Positions 46,480 through 54,597 of a stretch of 64,000 bases of DNA are shown here, in pieces. Made by a program: the position numbers and the translations under genes. Every line of letters starts with the position of its first letter. Position 1 is the first letter of the stretch. Under the pieces are notes generated by a model that worked only from the letters and a program-made list of their open reading frames with translations, had not been told where the DNA came from and did no database searches. Origin of the DNA: Deinococcus aquaticus (GTDB taxonomy: Bacteria > Deinococcota > Deinococci > Deinococcales > Deinococcaceae); contig NZ_CP115166.1 in NCBI RefSeq assembly GCF_028622095.1, positions 310,001 through 374,000 of the forward strand. The letters are read 5' to 3'.

Positions 46480-48087
46480 TCACAGCAGCTGGGCGGCGAG
46501 GTCGGACAGCGCGCCGGGCGCGGCGGGGGCGGGGGCGCGCAGGCGCAGGGTCTGGCGGTTCAGGGCGCCCTTTCTCGCATAATGCCACTCGCGCGAGCAG
46601 CGCCGGGCGATCAGCAGGCCGTAGCCGTGTTCGCGCAGTTCCCCGGCGCTGCGTTCGTCCTGCCGGGTCGGATCGAACGGCGAACCGTTGTCGGTGAGGG
46701 TCAGCAGGGCGTCGTCGCCGCTGGCGTGCACGCGCAGGTCCACGCGGGTCGCGCCGCCGTGCCGGATGGCGTTCACGACGAGTTCCGTCACGGCCAGTTC
46801 GGCCGGCATCAGGGCCGGGTGCGTGGCGGGCAGCGCCTCGCGCAGCGCGTCACCGATCAGCGGCAGGTCGGCCAGGTCGCCCGGCAGGACGCGGTGCGCG
46901 CCGCGCGCCTGCCAGTCGCGTTGCAGGGTCAGGAGGGTCAGGTCGTCGCCGATCTCGTAGGCGCCCAGGTCCTGCAGGGCCGCCTGATTGAACGCGCCGG
47001 GCGGCACGCGGGAGGCCAGGTCGAACACGCGGTCCAGGCCGTAGGGTTCGGCGCCCGGCGTCTCGGCTTCGAACAGGCCGTCGCTGTACAGGATCAGCGC
47101 GTCGCCGGGATGCAGCCAGAGGCGCTCGAGTTCCAGGTGCAGCAGCGGGAACGTCCCGATGGGGGGGGCGCTGGCGCGGATCTCTTCGAGGCTGCCGTCG
47201 GCGCGGCGCAGCAGCACGGGCGGGTGGCCCACGTTGAACACGCGCAGCGCCCCGTCCGGCCGGATCTGCATGGCGGCCAGCGTGCAGAACGCCCCGGAGC
47301 GTTCCAGGTGGTCGTGCAGCGCCTCGGTCAGCCCGCCGCTGAGGGTGGCGTTGCGGGCCGCGACGGTGAACGCCGTGGCGAACATGGCCGTGATGATCGC
47401 GGCCGGCAGGCCCTTGCCGCTCACGTCACCGACGACCACCCACTCACCCTCCTGAAACTGGAAGTCCCCGCCGAAATCGCTGGCGGGCTGGCTGAGCAGG
47501 TTCAGGTGGTACCCGGCCGGCGTGACCAGCGTCTCGGGCGCCACGGCCCGCCACACGGCGTGCGCCTGAATGCGGTCGCGCTGCTGCAGGGCGTAGCGCT
47601 CGGCTTCCACGCGGGCCTGCTGGGCCTGCAGGGCCGCGTCGAGCAGCTTGGCGAGCGCCTCGATCAGGCTGCGCTCCCCGGCCTGGAACTGGCGTTTGCC
47701 CCACATGGCCAGCCAGCCGCTCTGGCAGGGGATCAGCAGCACGGCGGTGGGCCGCCACGCGTCGGCGTAGGGCGCGCCGGTGTGCATGGACCCGGCGGGC
47801 AGCACGGTCGGGCGGCGCGGGGCGGGGCGGTCGCGCAGCCAGCCGGGCGCGTCGCTGACCCAGTGGCCGTCCAGGTGCAGGGCGGCGCGCGGGGTGTTGA
47901 TCAGCGTCGCGGCCTCCTGCACCAGTTCGGCGGCCCGCTCCTTGCTGTCGAGCGCCAGGGCCTGCGGGATCAGGCGGTGCAGGAACACCAGCTGATCACT
48001 GAGGTCCGCGACCTGCTCGAGCAGTTCGGCGAACAGCGTGTCCTGGCTGTCGCCCGTCTGGAGTCCGGGGCTGAGCGGGCTGCTCAT
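46480..48087 (-). CDS. PP2C phosphatase fused to an RsbW-like kinase domain (GAF-SpoIIE-HATPase)
   Basis: A 535-residue switch protein. The N-terminus is a helical and GAF-like sensor (about 1-170), then a SpoIIE/RsbU PP2C domain (about 195-395) with metal-binding DFGGDF, GDVSGKGLPAA, NVGHPP and YSDGLFEAETPG plus GDDLTLL. The C-terminal HATPase_c domain (about 410-515) has the N box ELVVNAIRHG and DNGSPFDP, as in RsbW/SpoIIAB Ser kinases. One polypeptide thus has phosphatase and kinase activities acting in opposite directions on STAS proteins, and STAS genes flank it on both sides. It lies 8 bp after the upstream STAS gene. Confidence 0.92.
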   Translation of the reverse strand: MSSPLSPGLQTGDSQDTLFAELLEQVADLSDQLVFLHRLIPQALALDSKERAAELVQEAATLINTPRAALHLDGHWVSDAPGWLRDRPAPRRPTVLPAGSMHTGAPYADAWRPTAVLLIPCQSGWLAMWGKRQFQAGERSLIEALAKLLDAALQAQQARVEAERYALQQRDRIQAHAVWRAVAPETLVTPAGYHLNLLSQPASDFGGDFQFQEGEWVVVGDVSGKGLPAAIITAMFATAFTVAARNATLSGGLTEALHDHLERSGAFCTLAAMQIRPDGALRVFNVGHPPVLLRRADGSLEEIRASAPPIGTFPLLHLELERLWLHPGDALILYSDGLFEAETPGAEPYGLDRVFDLASRVPPGAFNQAALQDLGAYEIGDDLTLLTLQRDWQARGAHRVLPGDLADLPLIGDALREALPATHPALMPAELAVTELVVNAIRHGGATRVDLRVHASGDDALLTLTDNGSPFDPTRQDERSAGELREHGYGLLIARRCSREWHYARKGALNRQTLRLRAPAPAAPGALSDLAAQLL

Positions 48088-48095
48088 GGGGAGGC

Positions 48096-48413
48096 TCAGG
48101 CGGTCCGGATGGGCAGCACGGCGTACAGACCGGTGATTTCCATGGCGAGGCGCACGGCGTCCTGCACGTTCACGATTTCCAGCGCGCCGCCCTGCGTGCG
48201 GGCCGCGCGGACCAGTTTGACCAGCGCGGCCAGGCCGCTGGAGTCCATGAAGGTCACGCCGCCCAGGTCCAGGGTGGTGCTCTGCGCGAGCGGCTCGGCG
48301 GCCCCCAGGAAGGCGGGAACCTGATGGGCGTCCAGGCGGCCGCTGAGGTGAACGGAGCGTTCGGTGGTGTCGCCCTGAACGTCGATATTGAGGGTCACGG
48401 GTGGTCGGGTCAT
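48096..48413 (-). CDS. STAS-domain anti-sigma-factor antagonist (first copy)
   Basis: A 105-residue SpoIIAA/RsbV-like protein with GGVTFMDSSGLAALVKLVRAA (about 50-70, the likely Ser phosphorylation site) and the N-terminal strand VHLSGRLDAHQVP. It starts inside the stop codon of the glycosyltransferase gene (ATGA, 48410-48413) and is followed 8 bp later by the PP2C-kinase gene. It is probably one substrate of that kinase/phosphatase. Its tight coupling to a glycosyltransferase suggests the switch controls polysaccharide synthesis directly. Confidence 0.9.
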   Translation of the reverse strand: MTRPPVTLNIDVQGDTTERSVHLSGRLDAHQVPAFLGAAEPLAQSTTLDLGGVTFMDSSGLAALVKLVRAARTQGGALEIVNVQDAVRLAMEITGLYAVLPIRTA

Positions 48414-50365
48414 GCCTGGGCCTCCTGGGCTGGAACGAAGGGATGGGGGGCGCGGCCGGTCAGGTCTTCAAGGTGAAGCAGGTACCAGTCTGCCACGTCT
48501 GCCAGCGGCAGACCGGACGCGACGCGCCAGTTGGCCTCGCCGAGCACGGCGGCCTGCCGGGGGTCACCGAGCACGCGCCACAGGGCGTCGGCGAGACTGT
48601 CGGCGTCCTCGGGGGTGAAGAACTCGGCGCGGTAGCCTTCCTCCTCGATCAGGTCCGCGAGGTCCCCGATGCGGGGCATCACAGCCGCGCGGCCGAACTC
48701 GCCGGCCTGGTGCAGCACGCCGCTGCTGCCGGTCGTGGCGCTGTACGGGAACGCGACGACCGTGCAGTCGCTGAACACGTGGGGCACGTCCTCCTCGGCC
48801 ACGTACCCGGTGAAGGTGATGTTCGGGACGTCCTGCGTGGCCTGGCGCACGCCTTCGAGGTAGCCGGGCGCGTTGGGCGTGTCGCTGCCCGCGATGACCA
48901 GCCGGGTGCGCGGGTCTCGCAGCAGCAGGCGGCGGTGCGCCTCGATCAGGACTTCCACGCGTTTGTACGTGCCGAACTTGCCGAAGGTCATGACCGTGGG
49001 CACGTCCGGGAACGGCCGGGGCGGCTGCGGCACCTGGAACGTGCCGTGCGGCGCGAGAAACACGTTGCGCGCGCCGTAGTTGTCGCGCAGCAGTTTCACG
49101 TAGCGGGGCATGGTGGTCGCCACGAGGTTCGAGCCGAGCAGCGCCCGCGTGAACAGCTGCCCGAACGCGCGGGTCACAGCCGTCTTGAGGGGGTTGCCGC
49201 CGAACCCGGCGCGGTCCAGGTCCACGGTCTCGAACAGGTTGTGCAGCAGCGTGACGCTGGGCGTGCCGGTCAGGCGTGAGAGCAGCGGGGTCAGCAGGCC
49301 CAGCGCGGCGGGCACGCGGCGGTCCCCGAAGCTGGCCATCTGCAGGTTGAAGATCACGGCGTCCGGGCGGGCGCGGCGCAGCGCCAGCAGGATGCGCGCG
49401 GCGCTCAGGGGGTCGTTGAAGTCCCACACGCGGCGGACGTTCGGGGCGTCCTGCGCGGCCAGTTCGGGGCTCACGCGGTCCCCGATGATGGTCACGCGGC
49501 TGACCTCTTCTTTCTCGCCCAGCACGCGCGACAGGTGCAGGCCGTACTCGTTGAGGCTGCGGCGGCCCGGCGGAAACGCGGTCACCACGGCGAGGTGCAG
49601 GGGGTCCTCCGGGCGGCGTTCGGGGCGGGCGTGCAGGCGGCGCAGGGTCAGCATGTCCTTCAGGAATTTCACGGAGTCCCGCAGCGGGTCGACCTTGCTG
49701 TCCGGGGCGTCCACCCAACGGACCGGGACTTCCGTGACGCGCAGGCCGTCGCGCGCCGCGAGGTACAGCAGTTCGAGGTCGAAGGAGAACCCGTCGAGCT
49801 TCCCGCGCCGGAACAGGTCGCGGGCGACCTCGCCGCGCAGCAGCTTGAAGCCGCACTGGGTGTCCTCGGCCTTCACGCCGGTCACGGCGCGCGTCACGCG
49901 GCGCAAGGCCCCGGACACGGCCCGGCGGACCGGGCTCTTGCCGGTCTCCTCGGCACCCTCGGCGGCGCGCGAACCGATGGCGATGTGCGAGCCGCTGCGC
50001 ACGGCGGCAATCAGGCGCGGGAGTTCCTCGATGGGCGTGCTGTTGTCGGCGTCGGCGAACAGGATCAGTTCGCCGCGCGCGGCCTGCACGCCCCGGCGCA
50101 CCGCGCCGCCCTTACCGGTGTTCGCGTGCCGGATGACGCGCAGGTTCGCCCAGCCGAGGCTCTCAACGAGGTCGGCGGTGCCGTCGCGGCTGCCGTCGTC
50201 ACTGACGATCAGTTCCCAGGGTTCCCCGTCGCCGCTGACACTGATGGCGAAGGCCGCCAGGGTCGGCAGGATCCGTTCGGATTCGTTGTACGCGGGAATG
50301 ACGATGCTCAGCGTGACCCGGTCGAGGGTCTGGGCGCGCCACTGTTCAAAGGCGGGGTAGGATAT
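48410..50365 (-). CDS. GT2-GT4 bifunctional glycosyltransferase, apparent ATA start
   Basis: A 651-residue fusion of two glycosyltransferases. Residues about 18-250 are a GT2 (dolichol-phosphate-mannose-synthase-like) domain: LSIVIPAYNESERI, VSDDGSRDGT, NTGKGGAVRRG, FADADNSTPIEE and DTQCGFKLL, then VPVRWVDAPDSKV. Residues about 270-640 are a GT4/GT-B domain with HNLFETVDL, FGKFGTYKRVEVLIEAH and HQAGEFGRAAVMP. Reading from the first GTG (50101) would cut off the GT2 nucleotide-binding start. In frame upstream there is no ATG, GTG or TTG before the flippase frame is entered, but ATA at 50365 sits 7 nt after a GGAGG and gives a natural N-terminus. It overlaps the flippase end and the next STAS gene. 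It probably builds the lipid-linked unit. Confidence 0.85.
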   Translation of the reverse strand: MSYPAFEQWRAQTLDRVTLSIVIPAYNESERILPTLAAFAISVSGDGEPWELIVSDDGSRDGTADLVESLGWANLRVIRHANTGKGGAVRRGVQAARGELILFADADNSTPIEELPRLIAAVRSGSHIAIGSRAAEGAEETGKSPVRRAVSGALRRVTRAVTGVKAEDTQCGFKLLRGEVARDLFRRGKLDGFSFDLELLYLAARDGLRVTEVPVRWVDAPDSKVDPLRDSVKFLKDMLTLRRLHARPERRPEDPLHLAVVTAFPPGRRSLNEYGLHLSRVLGEKEEVSRVTIIGDRVSPELAAQDAPNVRRVWDFNDPLSAARILLALRRARPDAVIFNLQMASFGDRRVPAALGLLTPLLSRLTGTPSVTLLHNLFETVDLDRAGFGGNPLKTAVTRAFGQLFTRALLGSNLVATTMPRYVKLLRDNYGARNVFLAPHGTFQVPQPPRPFPDVPTVMTFGKFGTYKRVEVLIEAHRRLLLRDPRTRLVIAGSDTPNAPGYLEGVRQATQDVPNITFTGYVAEEDVPHVFSDCTVVAFPYSATTGSSGVLHQAGEFGRAAVMPRIGDLADLIEEEGYRAEFFTPEDADSLADALWRVLGDPRQAAVLGEANWRVASGLPLADVADWYLLHLEDLTGRAPHPFVPAQEAQA

Positions 50366-51566
50366 GAGGGAACCTCCGTGTGGTGGGGCGAAGAACGAGA
50401 GCGGCCGTGAGGATCAGGGTGGCCTTGCCGGCCAGGGCCGCCAGGGCGAGGTGGGCAGGTTCAGGGGACACCAGGAACGCACAGGTGAGGGTGACGAGGT
50501 TGGCGGTCAGGTACGCGCCGCCCACGCGCCACAGCACGGCCGCCCCGCCGGACGCCAGCGCGTGGTTCAGGGCGGTGCCGGCCAGGGTGAGGGCCAGGGT
50601 GCCCAGGCCCGTCAGGGACAGCAGCGGAATCACCGCGCCGCCCATGCCGGTCCCGAAGGCCAGCTGGGCACTCCAGGCGGGGGCCAGCGCAAACAGCGCC
50701 GCCGGGAGGCCCGCGATGACCAGCGTGGCCGCCAGCGCCGCTCCCAGCAGCGGCCCCGTGCGTTCACCGGCGGCCACGCGGCGGGCCACGACCGGGAACG
50801 CCGCGACCTGCACGGCCCACCCGGCGAAGAACACCACGCGCGCCAGCGTGGCGGCCGCCGCGTATGCCCCGGCGTCGGCGGGAGGCAGCAGCACGCCGGC
50901 CAGCAGCACGTCGCCGTACAGCAGGGCACTCTGCGCGGCGGCCACGAAGGTCAGGGCCGCCTTGCCCTCACGGCCGCCCGTGACGACCGGCACGTCCCCA
51001 CCAGCGGCGGCCTGGGCAGCGCCGGAGCGGGGCCGCACGACGGGCAGCGCCAGCAGCAGGCCCAGCAGGGTGGCGGTCACGGCGGCGGCCGGGCCGGGCA
51101 GCGCGGCCAGCAGCGGGGCGGTCAGGGCGACCTTCGCGCCGTGCTCGGTCATGAGGCTCCAGCCGAACGCCGCGCTGCGGCCGTCCCGCTGGGCCGCGCC
51201 GCGCCAGGCGCCCAGCAGCACCATGGCGGGCACCGTGACCGCGAAGGCCGCCACCCACACGGCCGTAACCCCGATGCGTGGCCCCAGCAGCGGCGAGAGC
51301 AGCAGCAGGGCCGCGCCCACCAGGGCCCCCGTGCGCAGGGCGGCTCCGGTGTTGGCCCCCTGGGCGCGGCGGGACGTGGCCTGCTGGAACGCGATGGGCA
51401 GCGCGGCCGTCAGCATGAACAGGGACGTGAACGCCGCGAAGGCCCCGTAGCCGGGCAGGTCCAGCAGCCGCCCCAGCAGCAGCGTGTACCCGTAGTTCAG
51501 GGCGCTGCTGCCCAGCACGGCCAGCAGGCTCAGCAGGCCCTGCATGGATTCTCGTCGGGCGTTCAT
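50346..51566 (-). CDS. Polysaccharide flippase (Wzx/MATE-like membrane protein)
   Basis: A 406-residue integral membrane protein with about 12-14 helices. The opening LLAVLGSSALNYGYTLLLGRLLDLPGYGAFAAFTSLFML followed by AALPIAFQQATSRR is typical of oligosaccharide flippases of the MOP superfamily, which move lipid-linked sugars to the outer face. It is the first gene of the minus-strand operon and overlaps the glycosyltransferase by about 20 bp. ATG at 51566 follows AGGA with fair spacing; an ATG at 51608 is possible but adds a charged stretch. Confidence 0.85.
   Translation of the reverse strand: MNARRESMQGLLSLLAVLGSSALNYGYTLLLGRLLDLPGYGAFAAFTSLFMLTAALPIAFQQATSRRAQGANTGAALRTGALVGAALLLLSPLLGPRIGVTAVWVAAFAVTVPAMVLLGAWRGAAQRDGRSAAFGWSLMTEHGAKVALTAPLLAALPGPAAAVTATLLGLLLALPVVRPRSGAAQAAAGGDVPVVTGGREGKAALTFVAAAQSALLYGDVLLAGVLLPPADAGAYAAAATLARVVFFAGWAVQVAAFPVVARRVAAGERTGPLLGAALAATLVIAGLPAALFALAPAWSAQLAFGTGMGGAVIPLLSLTGLGTLALTLAGTALNHALASGGAAVLWRVGGAYLTANLVTLTCAFLVSPEPAHLALAALAGKATLILTAALVLRPTTRRFPHILPRL
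50363..50377 (-). promoter_or_regulatory. Ribosome-binding site paired with an ATA start codon
   Basis: GGAGG (50377-50373), 7-nt spacer, then ATA (50365-50363) in frame with the GT2 domain. The only other near-cognate in-frame choice is a CTG just before SIVIPAYNE, which has no ribosome site. Confidence 0.6.
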
Positions 51567-51621
51567 ACTCTTCATCCTGCGGGGGGGAACCTTACGCGCG
51601 TCTTTCACATGTCAGGTGCGC

Positions 51622-51637
51622 GGTGAAGATCGTCACA
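51622..51637 (-). promoter_or_regulatory. CRP-like site upstream of the polysaccharide operon
   Basis: On the minus strand TGTGA-CGATCT-TCACC matches the CRP-type consensus TGTGA-N6-TCACA in nine of ten defined positions, about 56 nt ahead of the flippase ATG. Deinococcus has CRP-family regulators (for example DdrI) with such sites. No clear -35/-10 pair is seen here. Confidence 0.45.
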
Positions 51638-51829
51638 GCCGCCGCGCACGCCCTGTCTTCATGAAGTTCGGCGCTGGTGGGGGTCCCGTCAGGGCCAGTC
51701 TGACAGCGGTGTTCAGCGGCCCGCCGGGGAGAGCGTCACTCCCGCCAACACATCCGGGCTCCCACTCGCATCCGCCCGGATCGGGTACTGCGCACCCGTC
51801 AACCGGAGGCCGTATCAGGTCCCGCGTGA

Positions 51830-52873
51830 TCAGGTGCCGGTGCGGGCGCGGTCCATCACGCGGTCACGCCCGGCTTCCTTGGCGGCGTACAGGCGCTCGT
51901 CGGCCAGGGCCAGCAGGTCCGGGACACTCCTGACCTCAGACGCCAGGGCCAGGCCGGCGCTGACGGTGACGGGCGGGAAGCCGGGCATGCGGTAGACGCG
52001 GACGGCGTCCACGATCTGCCGCACGGCCGCCCGGGCGCCTTGCGGGTCGCGGCCCGTCAGGATCAGGAGGAATTCCTCGCCGCCCCAGCGGATCACGGCG
52101 TCCTGCGGCGTGACGCTGCCCTCCATCAGTTCGGCCAGCGCGATCAGCACCTCGTCGCCCCGGTGGTGACCGAGGCTGTCGTTCACGCGTTTGAAGTGAT
52201 CGATGTCCACCAGCACCGCCGCCAGCCGGTCAGGCTGGGCGCCCGCGCGGCCGAACAACTCCGTCAGTTTCTCGTGCCCCGACCGGCGGTTGAGCAGGCC
52301 GGTCAGCGGGTCGGTGAAGGCCAGGGTCGCCAGCGCGTCGCTGCGCAGGTGCGCGCGGTACAGACTCTGTCCGTGCGCGCTGAGAAACCAGATCAGGGTC
52401 GCGGCGAACCCGGTCATCAGCAGTCCCGGGGGGTCCACGGTCCGCTGGCCGCTCACCGGACCCCACAGCAGCAGGTAGCCCAGCAGGGCCAGCGCGGCCG
52501 CCGGGCGGGCCTGCAGCCACGCGAATGAGAACAGCGTCACGGTCAGGTACCCGACCAGCAGGGTGGCCGACAGCGTCTCGCCGCGCAGGAACAGCAGCGC
52601 GGAACTCAGCAGCCACAGCTGGGCGGACACGATCAGAATCCACTGGAAAGCGTGCGTGGACACGCGCGGCCACAGGGCCAGCCCCACCAGCAGCAGGTTC
52701 GAACCGGTGCCCAGCTTCGCCTGCAGGTTCAGGCCGGGCAGGTCGGCCCCCTGCGCGTACGGCACGATACAGGCCTGCACGAGAGCCGCGAGCAGCGCCA
52801 TCCCGACATACAGCTGCCGCAGGTGCTGCTCACGTTCTCGGTGGGGCGACAGGCCAGGCTCACCTCCGAACAT
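51830..52873 (-). CDS. Membrane diguanylate cyclase (GGDEF)
   Basis: A 347-residue protein with about six membrane helices (residues 20-180) and a GGDEF domain (about 190-340) bearing VDIDHFKRVNDSLGHHRGDEV and an intact RWGGEEFLLIL. It has the same layout as the cyclase at 19619. TACGTT lies 6 nt before the ATG, consistent with a leaderless start. It sits next to the polysaccharide operon, a plausible c-di-GMP target, but nothing in the sequence ties them together. Confidence 0.9.
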   Translation of the reverse strand: MFGGEPGLSPHREREQHLRQLYVGMALLAALVQACIVPYAQGADLPGLNLQAKLGTGSNLLLVGLALWPRVSTHAFQWILIVSAQLWLLSSALLFLRGETLSATLLVGYLTVTLFSFAWLQARPAAALALLGYLLLWGPVSGQRTVDPPGLLMTGFAATLIWFLSAHGQSLYRAHLRSDALATLAFTDPLTGLLNRRSGHEKLTELFGRAGAQPDRLAAVLVDIDHFKRVNDSLGHHRGDEVLIALAELMEGSVTPQDAVIRWGGEEFLLILTGRDPQGARAAVRQIVDAVRVYRMPGFPPVTVSAGLALASEVRSVPDLLALADERLYAAKEAGRDRVMDRARTGT

Positions 52874-53021
52874 TCAATCAACGTAAGGCAATTCGCCGTG
52901 GCCCTTCTTGATGTGACGTTCACGCAGCGGGCGCAGGAACCCGGCCCCCGCCGGGTATCCCCACCGCGCCGCGCGGATTGGTGTGTCACTGCAGGTTCCG
53001 CAGCCCGGACCGGGGGCCGGA

Positions 53022-54413
53022 TTACTCGGTCTTGCTGCGGTGTGCGCCGTCGGGCGCGCCGATGGAGACGGATTTGATGTTCACGAATTGCAGGATGCCG
53101 TGGCGGCCCAGTTCCCGGCCGAAGCCGCTGTTCTTCACGCCGCCGAACGGGAGGCGCGGGTCGCTGGCGACCATGGAGTTGATGAACACCGCGCCAGCTT
53201 CCAGGTCGCGGATGAAGCGTTCTCTCTCGCCGGCGTCGTTCGTCCAGGCGCTGCTGCCCAGGCCGAAGGTGGTGGTGTTGGCCAGTTCGACCGCCTCGTC
53301 GAGGCTCTCCACCCGGAAGATCAGCGCGACCGGCCCGAAGGTTTCTTCCAGCCACACGTCCATGTCGGGGGTCAGGTGATCGAGGGCCGTGACCGGGTAG
53401 TAGTTGCCCTGGCCTTCAGGGACCTGCCCGCCCGTACGGACGCGCGCGCCCTTGCTCACGGCGTCCTGCACCTGCCGGTCGATGTCCTCGCGGATCTGCG
53501 GCGTGGCGAGCGGGCCCACGTCGGTGCCTTCCAGTTCGGGGTTCCCGACCTTCAGGGCGCTCAGGCCCGCCACGAACGCGTCCGTGAAGGCGTCGTACAC
53601 GTCCGAATGCACGATGAAGCGTTTGGCGGCGATGCAGCTCTGGCCGTTGTTGATGGTGCGGGCGGTCACGGCCGTTTTCGCGGCGAGTTCGATGTCGGCG
53701 CTGGGCATCACGATGAACGGGTCCGAGCCGCCCAGTTCCATCACGGCGGGCTTGAGTTCCGCCCCGGCGGTGGCGGACACGGCCCGCCCGGCTCCCTCGG
53801 AACCGGTGAGGCTCACGGCGGTCACGCGCGGGTCTTTCAGCACGGCTTCCACGTCACGGCTGCCGATCAGCAGGGTCGTGAACACGCCCGCCGGAAAGCC
53901 CGCCTCGCGCAGCACGTCCTCGATGGCCAGGGCGCAGCCGGGCACGTTACTGGCGTGCTTGAGCAGCCCGGTATTCCCGGCCATCAGGGTCGGCGCGATG
54001 AACCGGAACGCCTGCCAGTACGGGAAGTTCCACGGCATGACGGCCAGCACCACACCGAGGGGCTGGTACGTCACGAACGCCTCGTCCGCCTCGGTCTTCA
54101 CGGGCTCGGAGGCCAGGAAAGATCCGGCGTGCGCGGCGTAGTACCGGCAGGCCGAGGCGCACTTCAGGACTTCCTGCCGGGCGGCTTCCAGGGTCTTGCC
54201 CATCTCGCGCGTGGCGAGCAGCGCGAGTTCCTCCACGCGGCGTTCCAGGACGTCGGCGGCGGCGTTCATCCACTCGCTGCGCTGCGCGAAGGTGGTGCGG
54301 CGGTACTCGCCGTAGGCCGTGTGGGCGGCCGTGATGGCCGCCTGGACCTGTTCGGTCGTGTGATCGTCGTGGGTGGCGAAGGGTTCGCCCGTGGCCGGAT
54401 TGACGCTTTGCAT
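53022..54413 (-). CDS. NAD(P)-dependent aldehyde dehydrogenase, succinate-semialdehyde dehydrogenase type
   Basis: A 463-residue aldehyde dehydrogenase. The Rossmann region has MPWNFPYWQAFRFIAPTLMAGN (about 120-140), the catalytic Glu is in VMELGGSDPFIV (about 225) and the catalytic Cys in NNGQSCIAAKRF (about 260); PFGGVKNSGFGRELG is near the end. The NPATGE opening and short length match the Sad/GabD group that oxidises succinate semialdehyde to succinate. Substrate is by family resemblance only. A promoter (TTGACG-16-TAGAAC) and GGAAGG precede the ATG. Monocistronic. Confidence 0.9.
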   Translation of the reverse strand: MQSVNPATGEPFATHDDHTTEQVQAAITAAHTAYGEYRRTTFAQRSEWMNAAADVLERRVEELALLATREMGKTLEAARQEVLKCASACRYYAAHAGSFLASEPVKTEADEAFVTYQPLGVVLAVMPWNFPYWQAFRFIAPTLMAGNTGLLKHASNVPGCALAIEDVLREAGFPAGVFTTLLIGSRDVEAVLKDPRVTAVSLTGSEGAGRAVSATAGAELKPAVMELGGSDPFIVMPSADIELAAKTAVTARTINNGQSCIAAKRFIVHSDVYDAFTDAFVAGLSALKVGNPELEGTDVGPLATPQIREDIDRQVQDAVSKGARVRTGGQVPEGQGNYYPVTALDHLTPDMDVWLEETFGPVALIFRVESLDEAVELANTTTFGLGSSAWTNDAGERERFIRDLEAGAVFINSMVASDPRLPFGGVKNSGFGRELGRHGILQFVNIKSVSIGAPDGAHRSKTE

Positions 54414-54420
54414 GCCTTCC

Positions 54421-54448
54421 GTTCTAGTCCGCGCAGCCCGCCCGTCAA
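54421..54448 (-). promoter_or_regulatory. Promoter of the aldehyde dehydrogenase gene
   Basis: On the minus strand TTGACG (54448-54443), 16-nt spacer, TAGAAC (54426-54421), close before GGAAGGC-ATG. Confidence 0.55.
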
Positions 54449-54597
54449 TGTGAGACGGCGCTCCATGAAGCCCTCATTAAGAACCCTGCGCCCAGTCTGG
54501 AGGTGACCGGCACAGGGTGAGCAGCAGGGACAGGACGCCACAGCGCGAACGGAAAGGTTCGTTCCTGCGGGAGATCAGCGTGCGGGCGGCAGCACCC

